Positions 6,966-13,252 of a stretch of DNA of 22,185 nucleotides are shown in pieces. The position numbers and the translations under genes were made by a program. The notes beneath the pieces are model-generated. The model had not been told where the DNA came from. It made no database searches and saw nothing but the letters and a program-made list of their open reading frames with translations. This stretch comes from a virus: positions 64,001 through 86,185 of IMG/VR virus record IMGVR_UViG_3300028831_000378; one strand, given 5' to 3'. Within the stretch, counting starts at the first letter, position 1; the number at the start of each line of letters is the position of its first letter.

Positions 6966-7019
6966 CCGCACACGACGCCGATAACTCTGTTATCATCGGG
7001 CTTACCCGAGCACGAGGAG
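6966..7019 (+). promoter_or_regulatory. Promoter/operator unit 1 (palindrome, CCCGAG box, RBS)
   Basis: GATAACTCTGTTATC at 6980-6994 is a perfect inverted repeat (6-bp arms, 3-base centre). TATCAT (6991-6996) is the likely -10 box and overlaps the right arm. The -35 is weak (CGCACA/GCACAC, 6967-6973). TCGGG (6996-7000), CTTA, CCCGA (7005-7009) form a second dyad, with the expected transcript start just before CCCGAG. GAGGAG (7014-7019) is the ribosome-binding site. Confidence 0.8.
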
Positions 7020-7025
7020 ATGGAG

Positions 7026-8462
7026 ATGGCGACGATGGCAACGGAGCGGCAGACAGCGGAGCAGGTCTACGGGATCCAGCGCGACCGCGATATGGCGTGG
7101 TCACGGCTTGCCGGCGCAGGCGACCCTGCCGTGCTGACCGGCGCCGAGCGCGCGCACTACCGCAGGCTGGAGACAGCGTTCGCTGCCGCCGACGAGCTGC
7201 TGCGCGAGGCGCGCGCGGAGATCGGTGGCCGCGTGTACCGCGTGCCCGACGAGAACCTGCACGGGCTGGAGCAGCGCGTCGCGAAGATCAACCGGCGCGC
7301 CGCGAAGCTCGACGTCGCGCCCGTCCACTTCGACGTCACGAGCGAGACGTGGGAGCTGGTGCGGCGCAGCGACACGACGGGCGAAGTGATCGAGGTCGTC
7401 CCGCACACGTTCGTCGTCGTCGGCGCGCAGGTCGTGAAGCTCGCCGGCTGGCAGTTCGCGGCCACGATCGAGCACGACGAGGAGGGCAACATCATCCGGC
7501 AGGTGCCCGGCGTTGAGGCCGATCTCTCCGAGTACCGGACGGCCGCGCCGTGGTGCTTTCACTGCCGTACGACGCGCCGGCGCATCGACACGTTCGTCGT
7601 GCTGCACGAGGACGGCCACACGGAGCAGGTCGGCCGGAACTGCCTCGTCGACTTTCTCGGGTCCAGCGCGAAGGGCGCGGCCGCGCAGGCGGAGTGGCTG
7701 CACGAGCTGATCGCGGCGCTGGAGGACGCGGAGGACGCCGGCGCCGCCGGCGCGCGCGGCGTCGCGACGTTCGGGCTGGAGGAGTTCCTGACGCACGTCG
7801 CGCTGGACATCCGCCGGAGCCGCTGGACGAGCCGCAGCCGGGCGCGCGAGTGGGGCGAGACGGCGACAGCCGATTGGGCGGCCGGGAACATGAACGAGTG
7901 CCGGAAGGCCGGCTACCGCGAGCCCGGCGTGGACGATCACTACACGCTGCCGACTGACGCTGACGCCGCGCAGGCGCGCGCCGCGATCGAGTGGGCACGC
8001 GAGACGTGGCTCGCGAAGCCGCTCGACGAGCGCGATGACTTCGAGCACAACATGGCCGTGGCGGTCGCGCACGACTACCTGCCTACGCGACGCACGGGGC
8101 TCGCGGCGTACGCGGTGCAGGGCTACCTGAAGACGATCGAGGAGCAGGTGCAGCGCGAGGCCGCCGCGACGTCGGAGTTCGTCGGGTCGGAGGGCGAGCG
8201 GCTGCGCGGCCTGCGGGTCAAGGTCGCGAAGGTCGTCGCCATCGCCGATCACTACAGCTTCGACGGTGGCACGAAGCCGCTCTTCGTCTTCGTTGACGCT
8301 GACGGGAACTCGCTGAAGTGGTTCGCGTCGAGTTGGGCGACGAAGCTGGAGCCCGGCGAGGAGTACCTGCTGACCGGGACGGTCAAGCGTCACGAGGACG
8401 ACGAGAAGTTCGGCAAGGCAACGATCATCACGCGATGCAAGGTGGAGGAGGCGAAGAGCTGA
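7026..8462 (+). CDS. Zinc-knuckle protein with C-terminal OB-fold-like domain
   Basis: 478 residues. ATG 7026 is preferred because GAGGAG (7014-7019) is 6 bases upstream. ATG 7020 touches the ribosome-binding site, and ATG 7035 is also possible. The N-terminal 100 residues are helical. Around C177-x2-C180 the sequence reads APWCFHCRTTRRRIDTFVVLHEDGHTEQVGRNCLVDFLG, adding C206, a putative zinc-binding module that I have seen in phage and plasmid proteins of unknown function. The C-terminal 80 residues (LRGLRVKVAKVVAIADHYSFDGGTKPLFVFVDADGNSLKWFASSWATKLEPGEEYLLTGTVKRHEDDEKFGKATIITRCKV, shown to indicate strands) look like an OB fold ending in the GTVK-H----G---T--TR-K signature. It is the first gene after promoter unit 1, so probably early and abundant. 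A nucleic-acid-binding role is inferred. Confidence 0.65.
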   Translation: MATMATERQTAEQVYGIQRDRDMAWSRLAGAGDPAVLTGAERAHYRRLETAFAAADELLREARAEIGGRVYRVPDENLHGLEQRVAKINRRAAKLDVAPVHFDVTSETWELVRRSDTTGEVIEVVPHTFVVVGAQVVKLAGWQFAATIEHDEEGNIIRQVPGVEADLSEYRTAAPWCFHCRTTRRRIDTFVVLHEDGHTEQVGRNCLVDFLGSSAKGAAAQAEWLHELIAALEDAEDAGAAGARGVATFGLEEFLTHVALDIRRSRWTSRSRAREWGETATADWAAGNMNECRKAGYREPGVDDHYTLPTDADAAQARAAIEWARETWLAKPLDERDDFEHNMAVAVAHDYLPTRRTGLAAYAVQGYLKTIEEQVQREAAATSEFVGSEGERLRGLRVKVAKVVAIADHYSFDGGTKPLFVFVDADGNSLKWFASSWATKLEPGEEYLLTGTVKRHEDDEKFGKATIITRCKVEEAKS

Positions 8463-8827
8463 TGGCGGGCGCGACGGAGGAGCGCGTGGCGGAGCAGGTA
8501 GCCGCCGCGTGCCGCAGGGCAGGACTACGGGTCGTCGGGCCGATCGACACGGCGACGGGGATGGTCGGCGCGGTCGTCGCGCATCCGTTCACGAGCGGAC
8601 GGCTCGACGAGCTGGACGAGACGATCTACCGCACGGTGCCCACGGGCCGCGAGCACACGCTCGTCGTGCTGCGCGACTCCGCGCCGGCGGTGCTCGTCGT
8701 GACGTGGTGGCAGGGCACGGATGCCTACTGCGAGGTGTGCTCTCACTACCACGGGGTCGACGAGCCGTGCTGGTGCCCGGAGTGCGGGCTGCCGGTGCCG
8801 TGCAAGGGCCGCGGAGGGTCGCACTGA
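8462..8827 (+). CDS. Unknown protein with C-terminal zinc-binding cysteines
   Basis: 121 residues, with the ATG sharing the A of the preceding TGA. The N-terminal 85 residues form a small alpha/beta domain (VAEQVAAACRRAGLRVVGPI, TGMVGAVVAHPF, REHTLVVLRD, AVLVVTWWQG). The C-terminus carries a cysteine cluster: C90-x2-C93, then H96/H98, then C103-x-C105-x2-C108 and C114. This would suit one or two zinc sites. No family recognised. It is second in the operon driven by promoter unit 1 and is followed by a further coupled gene. Small zinc proteins in phages are often nucleic-acid binding or anti-host factors, but nothing in the sequence decides this. Confidence 0.6.
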   Translation: MAGATEERVAEQVAAACRRAGLRVVGPIDTATGMVGAVVAHPFTSGRLDELDETIYRTVPTGREHTLVVLRDSAPAVLVVTWWQGTDAYCEVCSHYHGVDEPCWCPECGLPVPCKGRGGSH

Positions 8828-9102
8828 TGGGCGACACGGCAGACATCTACCGGCGCCATCTACGCGACCGGCCGATCCGCGGTCTGACGGACGAGGAGTT
8901 GCGCGCGCTGCTGACGATCGGCGATCACCTCGCGCTGTTCGAGGCGGGCCTGACGGAGACGCTGGGCGTGATCGTGGAGCTGGCGCAGGCGGAGGAGAGC
9001 GACCGGGTGCAGCAGGAGATGCTGGCACGGCGTCCGGAGACGGCGATCGACACGATCCGCTCCGCGATGAAGGAGTCCGACAGACGCCGGGGGGTGCAGT
9101 GA
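8827..9102 (+). CDS. Small helical protein of unknown function
   Basis: 91 residues coupled through TGATG to the gene before and after. The sequence is charged and should be nearly all helix: ADIYRRHLRDRPIRGLTDEELRALLTIGDHLALFEAGLTETLGVIVELAQAEESDRVQQEMLARR and a basic C-terminal tail (KESDRRRGVQ). No cysteine, no membrane segment and no recognised domain. The LTDEELRALL segment is a general helix-capping pattern, not a family signature. Coding is supported by conserved stop/start coupling on both sides and strong third-position G/C. A small DNA-associated or regulatory role is only a guess. Confidence 0.55.
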   Translation: MGDTADIYRRHLRDRPIRGLTDEELRALLTIGDHLALFEAGLTETLGVIVELAQAEESDRVQQEMLARRPETAIDTIRSAMKESDRRRGVQ

Positions 9103-9314
9103 TGCCGCGGCTCGCGAAGCTGGTGGGCGGCGTGTCGGGTGCGATGGGATCGGATCATCTGCCGGCGTCGGCGGTCGCGTCGATCGCGGTCGATCGCGGG
9201 CTGCGCGGAGGGTCGCTTGACGTCGTGCCGCTCGACGAGGCGCAGCTCGCGCAGGTCGTCGCGGATGGCGCGACGGTGCTCGCGCGGCTCGCGAAGGGCC
9301 GGGTGGCGTCGTGA
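9102..9314 (+). CDS. Short unknown protein
   Basis: 70 residues, ATG overlapping the preceding TGA by one base and stop overlapping the next GTG start by four bases (GTGA). The sequence runs MPRLAKLVGGVSGAMGSDHLPASAVASIAVDRG and then DVVPLDEAQLAQVVADGATVLARLAKGRVAS, with alternating hydrophobic residues but no membrane span. No family recognised. Its reality rests on the double overlap within an operon of similarly arranged genes. Confidence 0.5.
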   Translation: MPRLAKLVGGVSGAMGSDHLPASAVASIAVDRGLRGGSLDVVPLDEAQLAQVVADGATVLARLAKGRVAS

Positions 9315-9676
9315 GGATCACGGACGCGATGGTGCGTGACTTTCTCGTGTGGGCGCGCAACTACGGCGAGATCGAGCACTTCGAGCGGCTGGAGGGCGGC
9401 GGCCGCTGTTGGAAGATCACGCTGCCGGGCATCTGTCGGGCGCATGGCGGCGACGGGCCGCTGCTCGGCGAGTGGGGGGACGAGCCGCATCGCGTCGTGC
9501 CGCGCGAGTTCGTGCTGACGTCACGCGAGGCGTTCGCGTTTGGCTATGGCGTGGCGGTCGGCGGAGCGGCGGAACGGCGAAGCGAGTTCGCGGCGCGCGA
9601 GTGGAAGTGGGGCGTGGAGGAGCCCGAGGAGGAGCCCGAGCGGGCTCCCGGCGAGTTGGCGAAAGGCGGTGGGTGA
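9311..9676 (+). CDS. Unknown small protein
   Basis: 121 residues starting at a GTG that overlaps the upstream stop by four bases. The N-terminal half reads MRITDAMVRDFLVWARNYGEIEHFERLEGGGRCWKITLPGICRAHGGDGPLLGEWG. The middle has EPHRVVPREFVLTSREAFAFGYGVAVGGAAERRSEF, followed by an acidic Pro/Glu tail (EEPEEEPERAPGELAKGGG). It has two cysteines but no spaced metal-binding set. No family recognised. It is followed by another coupled gene. The composition is typical of soluble, single-domain phage accessory proteins. Confidence 0.55.
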   Translation: MRITDAMVRDFLVWARNYGEIEHFERLEGGGRCWKITLPGICRAHGGDGPLLGEWGDEPHRVVPREFVLTSREAFAFGYGVAVGGAAERRSEFAAREWKWGVEEPEEEPERAPGELAKGGG

Positions 9677-10029
9677 TGGCGAGCGCGGTGCGCGAGGTGC
9701 TGACGCAGGACGTGCTGAGTGCCGACCGCGAGTTCTGCGGCATCGCCGGCGACGCGCAGGGCGAGGCGCGGGTGCGCGCGGAGATGCGGCTGCTCGCGGA
9801 GTTGCCGGCCGGCTTCGAGATCGAGCGAACGAGCGTCAAGAATGGCGGCGGGCCGCGTGGCTTCGAGTTGGCGTTGGTCGACGCGCGTGCGCGCCCGCGC
9901 CGGCGGCTCGCCGCGGCGCACCGGCGCTACATCGGCCGGCCGATGGTGTCCTGGCAGAGCGCACCGGGGCTCGTCGGTCCGGACGCTGCTACCGCGTTTT
10001 CCGTGCTGCTGCGGCTCGCAGCGAGCTAG
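9676..10029 (+). CDS. Basic unknown protein, last gene of operon 1
   Basis: 117 residues from the ATG that shares a base with the preceding TGA. Recognisable parts are SADREFCGIAGDAQGEARVRAEMRLLAELPAGFEIERTSV, GGGPRGFELALVDARARPRRRLAAAHRRYIGRPMVSW and a short hydrophobic C-terminus DAATAFSVLLRLAAS. The middle stretch is strongly basic, which would suit nucleic-acid binding. No family recognised. The stop (10027-10029) lies in front of the degenerate promoter/operator unit 2, and no separate terminator is seen, so transcription may read on into the SSB operon. Confidence 0.5.
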   Translation: MASAVREVLTQDVLSADREFCGIAGDAQGEARVRAEMRLLAELPAGFEIERTSVKNGGGPRGFELALVDARARPRRRLAAAHRRYIGRPMVSWQSAPGLVGPDAATAFSVLLRLAAS

Positions 10030-10071
10030 GCATCGGCCGATCATCCGGTTATCGTGTGCCGCTATCCCGAG
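10027..10071 (+). promoter_or_regulatory. Promoter/operator unit 2 (degenerate)
   Basis: GATCATCCGGTTATC (10039-10053) matches the operator palindrome with several differences in the left arm and centre. TATCGT (10050-10055) is the -10 and TAGGCA (10027-10032) a possible -35 at 17 bp. CCCGAG lies at 10066-10071, 27 bases after the palindrome start. ATCGGCCGAT (10032-10041), itself a perfect palindrome, overlaps the left edge. The ribosome-binding site of the next gene is GAGGAGGAGG (10091-10100). Confidence 0.6.
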
Positions 10072-10105
10072 TATTGGTCGAATGATCGAAGAGGAGGAGG
10101 ACTAG

Positions 10106-10474
10106 ATGGCTGGTGCGATTGAGGAGCTGGTGGCTGCCGCTGCTGCGGTGCCAGAGGTGCCGGAGTCGGGCTCGGAGGCGCGGAAGGCCGCGCACGCGCG
10201 CCTGGAGGCTGCGGCGGCCGCGGTGCGCGCGGGCGGCTTCACGGTGGAGGACGTCGTGGCGGTGCTGAAGGCGCAGCCGCTCGTCGGCGTGAAGGCGGGG
10301 TCGATGATCCTGGGGCTGGCGCCGCCGAACTTCCGGCGCTACCGCGAGCGGCTGGCGGAGATCCCGGTGGAGGAGTCCGCATCGGTGTTCGTGCGCTCGC
10401 AGGTGGAGGGCCTGGCCGCCGATCTCGCGGTCGCGCGCGAGAGCCGCGGAGCGGGCGCGGAGGTGTCGGGCTGA
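10106..10474 (+). CDS. Helical unknown protein upstream of ssb
   Basis: 122 residues. The start is set by the strong purine-rich ribosome-binding site GAGGAGGAGG (10091-10100), 5 bases before ATG. The protein is alanine-rich and helical: IEELVAAAAAVPEVPESGSEARKAAHARLEAAAAAVRAGGFTVEDVVAVLKAQPLVGVKAGSMILGLAPPNFRRYRERLAEIPVEESASVFVRSQVEGLAADLAVARE. The GGFTVEDVVAVLKAQPLVGVKAGSMILGLAPPNFRRY part resembles a small helical DNA-binding arrangement, but I cannot name a family. It is first in the operon with ssb and the HerA-like ATPase and is coupled to ssb by TGATG, which suggests a DNA-metabolism partner. Confidence 0.6.
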   Translation: MAGAIEELVAAAAAVPEVPESGSEARKAAHARLEAAAAAVRAGGFTVEDVVAVLKAQPLVGVKAGSMILGLAPPNFRRYRERLAEIPVEESASVFVRSQVEGLAADLAVARESRGAGAEVSG

Positions 10475-10953
10475 TGGCCGCGACGAACATTAACCGTGTG
10501 GTGATGACGGGCAACCTGACGGCCGATCCGGATCTTCGGAACCTGCCGTCCGGGACGGCGGTCTGCAAGCTGCGGTTGGCGTGCAACACGCGCCGGAAGA
10601 ACGCGAGCGGGGAGTGGGTCGACAAGCCGAACTACTTCGACGTGACGGTGTGGGGCGCGCAGGGCGAGAACTGCGCGAAGTACCTGTCGAAGGGCCGGCC
10701 GGTCGCGGTGGACGGGCGCCTGGAGTGGCGCGAGTGGGAGTCGGAGGGTGGCGGCAAGCGGCAGGCCGTGGACATCGTGGCCGACTCCGTGCAGTTCCTC
10801 AACGCGCGCGGCGACGACGGCGGCAACTCGGGTGGCGGCGGGTTCACGCCGCGCCAGCAGTCCGACGTGCCATCGGATGCCGGTGGGATGGACTTCGCGC
10901 CGGCGGGTGGCGGGAACGTGCCGGCGCCGGCCGACGACGACATTCCGTTCTGA
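10474..10953 (+). CDS. ssb: Single-stranded DNA-binding protein
   Basis: 159 residues. It has the full OB-fold signature of bacterial-type SSB: INRVVMTGNLTADPDLRNLPSGTAVCKLRLACNTRRKN at the N-terminus, then KPNYFDVTVWGAQGENCAKYLSKGRPVAVDGRLEWREWESEGGGKRQAVDIVADSVQFL. A Gly-rich flexible linker follows (about residues 115-150), ending in the acidic tip DDDIPF, the tail used by SSBs to recruit repair and replication proteins. Length is normal for the family. It coats single-stranded DNA during phage replication or recombination. It is the second gene of the operon from promoter unit 2 and is coupled to both neighbours. Confidence 0.96.
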   Translation: MAATNINRVVMTGNLTADPDLRNLPSGTAVCKLRLACNTRRKNASGEWVDKPNYFDVTVWGAQGENCAKYLSKGRPVAVDGRLEWREWESEGGGKRQAVDIVADSVQFLNARGDDGGNSGGGGFTPRQQSDVPSDAGGMDFAPAGGGNVPAPADDDIPF

Positions 10954-11342
10954 TGGGCGAGCCCGAGCAGCGGCCGCTGTACGCCTATCTGTGGCGCGGT
11001 GGGCCGATCGTGTCGCGCCGCGAGGGTGGGGCCGTCCGTGCGCTGCTCGCGGCGCTCTCGCGGCGCAAGCCGGCGCGGCCGTGGCGCGCGCCGGCGGATG
11101 ATCCGTGGCGCGCGCTGCGATCGGTGGCGGACTTCGAGGAGTGCGCGCGCGCTGCGGCGCCGGTGGGCTCGCGGGTGCGGGTGCGGGCCGCGGCGAACGA
11201 TCCGAAGATGCCGCTGGGCGCGGTGGAGGTGCGGGTGCGTGGGCCGTGGCGCCGGCGGCTGACGAAGGCCGAGCGCGGCAGGGTGCACGCCGCGCTCGTC
11301 GAGCACGCGCCGGTGATGCTGAAGCTGGAGGTGAAGTCGTGA
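10953..11342 (+). CDS. Basic unknown protein between ssb and HerA-like gene
   Basis: 129 residues from the ATG sharing the A of the ssb stop. The open frame also runs upstream through ssb in another phase, which is a shadow. The protein is arginine-rich: YAYLWRGGPIVSRREGGAVRALLAALSRRKPARPWRAPADDPWRALRSVADFEECARAAAPVGSRVRVRAAANDPKMPLGAVEVRVRGPWRRRLTKAERGRVHAALVEHAPVMLKLEVKS. The RVRVRAAANDPKMPLGAVEVRVRG part suggests a short beta-sheet. High basicity suits DNA binding. No family recognised. It is tightly coupled to the ATPase gene that follows and may act with it. Confidence 0.55.
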   Translation: MGEPEQRPLYAYLWRGGPIVSRREGGAVRALLAALSRRKPARPWRAPADDPWRALRSVADFEECARAAAPVGSRVRVRAAANDPKMPLGAVEVRVRGPWRRRLTKAERGRVHAALVEHAPVMLKLEVKS

Positions 11343-13189
11343 TGCCGCCGGCGATCTACTTCGCGAAGAGCGGCAAGCGCGAGGCGCCGACGCTGCCGGC
11401 GGACGCGGTGACGAGGACGTTCGGGATCTTCGGGGTGAAGCGCTCCGGGAAGACGACGACGGGCCGCGTGATCGCGGAGGGCATCTGCCGGCTGGGCGGC
11501 CACGTCGTGATCTTCGATCCCGTGGGCGTGTGGTGGGGCATCACGCGCGCCGGCGAGGGGCCGGGCGTGTCGGGGATAGTGATCGGCGGTGAGCACGCGG
11601 ACGTGCCGCTGGAGGAGACGGGCGGCCACCTCGTCGCGGAGGTCGCGATGACGCGGCAGTGGCCGGTCGTCGTCGTCGACCTGGTGCTGCTGCGCAAGGC
11701 CGCGGCGCGCAGGTTCATGGCGGACTGCCTGGAGGAGGTCTACCACCGCAATCGCCGGCCGCTGCATCTGATGTTCGAGGAGGCCGATCGGGTGTTGCCG
11801 CAGTCGCCGCGGGGGATGGATCCGGTGCTCGGGCGGGTGCTCGGCGCGGCGGAGGACATCGTGAAGCTGGGCGGCTCGCGCGGGCTCGGCTCGACGTTCA
11901 TGTCGCAGCGGATGGCGACGGTCACGAAGAACGTGACGGAGCAGGTCGAAGCGATGTTCTGGCACGCGCAGATCGGCTCGAACGATCGTCGCGCGGTGAA
12001 GGACTGGATCGAGGGCAACGGCGATCCGGCGCGGACGAAAGCGATCATGGACACGATGGCGTCGCTGGATGTCGGCGAGGCGTGGCTGTACTCGCCGGGG
12101 TGGCTGGGGCTGCTGGAGCGCGTGCGGATCAAGACGCCGAAGACGCTGAACTCGTCGGCGACGCCTACCGACGACGAGCGCGCGGTGGAGGAGGACGCGC
12201 CGCGCGCGAAGGTCGACCTGGGCGAACTGAAGCGGCTGATGTCGGAGACGGTCGAGCGGGCTGCCGCGAACGATCCAAAGGTGCTGAAGGCACGGATCGA
12301 GGAGCTGGAGCGCGCGCTCGAAGCGAAGGTCGAGCCGGTCGTGTCGGTCCCGCCGGAGCGTGTGCTCGTGCCGGATCCGGGGCTGATGACGGCGCTGTCG
12401 GAGTGCGTGGCGTCGATCGAGGCGGCGCAAGCGGACTTCGAGCAGCAGCTCGCGCTCGCGCGTGACGCGGTGCGTGATGCGGCGGAGGTGGCGGCGCGAG
12501 CTGTAGGGCCGCTCGGCGAGTGGGTGCCAGCGTTGCGTGAGGTGCTGGAGTTCGCGGCGAGCCTGCCGCCGGAGGGCCGGCTCGCGGTGCCGCGGCCGAA
12601 GGAGCGCCGCCGTGGGCTGTCGACGGAGGAGGAGTTCGAGATCGAGCAGCGGGTGCACGAGCACGCGAAGCGGACGGGGCCGACGATCGGCGGAGAGGAC
12701 GCGGTGCCGCTCATTCGAGCGGCGATGCGTGAGGACGCGGAGCGCGGCGATATGAGTCGCGGCGCGTCGAAGCTGCTGGCGCAGATGCAGCGGCTCGTGC
12801 CGCTGCGTCTGACGCGCATTCAGCTCGCGACGATCCTGAACCGTGGCGTGAAGTCGTCGACCCTGACGGGCGAGTTATCGGAGCTGAAGGACCGCGGGCT
12901 GATCGAGGGGACGGACTCGACGGGCTACGTCGTGGTCAACGCGGAGAACGGGCACGTGTCGCCGGCGGACCTGCGCGAGCGCTTCAGGCTGGCGCTCCCG
13001 GACGGGCCACGCGCGCTCTTCGACGTCGTGCTGCGCGCCGGCGAGATCGAGCGCGACGAGTTGTTCACGCAGGCGGGGTTCTCCGCGACGTCTTCGACGC
13101 CGGTCACGCATCTGAAGCTGCTGAAGGACAACGATCTGGTGGAGGTCGCGGCGGGCCGCGTACGGCTCGGACGGCTCGTTCGCACGTAG
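11342..13189 (+). CDS. HerA-like (DUF87-type) ATPase with C-terminal tandem winged helices
   Basis: 615 residues. Walker A is GVKRSGKTTT (31-40), followed by VIFDPVGVWWGITRAG (56-71) and IGGEHADVPL (81-90). Walker B is LHLMFEEAD (141-149), and a conserved SQR (188-190) sits where HerA/FtsK-type ATPases carry a sensor or trans-acting arginine. The series DP-GVWWG, GG-H-DVPL, EEADR-LPQ, SLDVGEAWLYSP and LNSSATP is characteristic of a HerA-like family in prophages and plasmids. Residues about 285-380 form a coiled-coil-like linker. Two winged-helix segments follow (about 475-535 and 552-612). It probably pumps or remodels double-stranded DNA as a ring. Unlike bacterial herA, it has no nurA nuclease partner visible here. 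Its operon includes ssb. Confidence 0.85.
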   Translation: MPPAIYFAKSGKREAPTLPADAVTRTFGIFGVKRSGKTTTGRVIAEGICRLGGHVVIFDPVGVWWGITRAGEGPGVSGIVIGGEHADVPLEETGGHLVAEVAMTRQWPVVVVDLVLLRKAAARRFMADCLEEVYHRNRRPLHLMFEEADRVLPQSPRGMDPVLGRVLGAAEDIVKLGGSRGLGSTFMSQRMATVTKNVTEQVEAMFWHAQIGSNDRRAVKDWIEGNGDPARTKAIMDTMASLDVGEAWLYSPGWLGLLERVRIKTPKTLNSSATPTDDERAVEEDAPRAKVDLGELKRLMSETVERAAANDPKVLKARIEELERALEAKVEPVVSVPPERVLVPDPGLMTALSECVASIEAAQADFEQQLALARDAVRDAAEVAARAVGPLGEWVPALREVLEFAASLPPEGRLAVPRPKERRRGLSTEEEFEIEQRVHEHAKRTGPTIGGEDAVPLIRAAMREDAERGDMSRGASKLLAQMQRLVPLRLTRIQLATILNRGVKSSTLTGELSELKDRGLIEGTDSTGYVVVNAENGHVSPADLRERFRLALPDGPRALFDVVLRAGEIERDELFTQAGFSATSSTPVTHLKLLKDNDLVEVAAGRVRLGRLVRT

Positions 13190-13198
13190 CCTCCCGCC

Positions 13199-13247
13199 GA
13201 TCACTCTGTTATCATCGGGTGAGCCCGAGTTGATCTACCGAAGGAGC
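13199..13247 (+). promoter_or_regulatory. Promoter/operator unit 3 (drives ku)
   Basis: GATCACTCTGTTATC (13199-13213) is the operator palindrome with one arm base changed. TATCAT (13210-13215) is the -10. TCGGG (13215-13219), TGAG, CCCGA (13224-13228) form the second dyad. The leader then contains TTGATCTACC, an insertion relative to the other units, before GAAGGAG, which lies 9 bases upstream of the ATG at 13253. No convincing -35 is visible, so this copy may need an activator. Confidence 0.75.
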
Positions 13248-13252
13248 ATGAA

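Noticed and set aside
10082-10105. Seven-codon frame MIEEEED ending at the start codon of the 10106 gene
   Set aside because: It is simply the translation of the purine-rich ribosome-binding site region. There is no sign of a leader peptide with a structured attenuator.
10985-12664. Long minus-strand frame opposite the HerA-like gene (559 codons)
   Set aside because: The + strand has intact Walker motifs. The minus frame is composition-driven.
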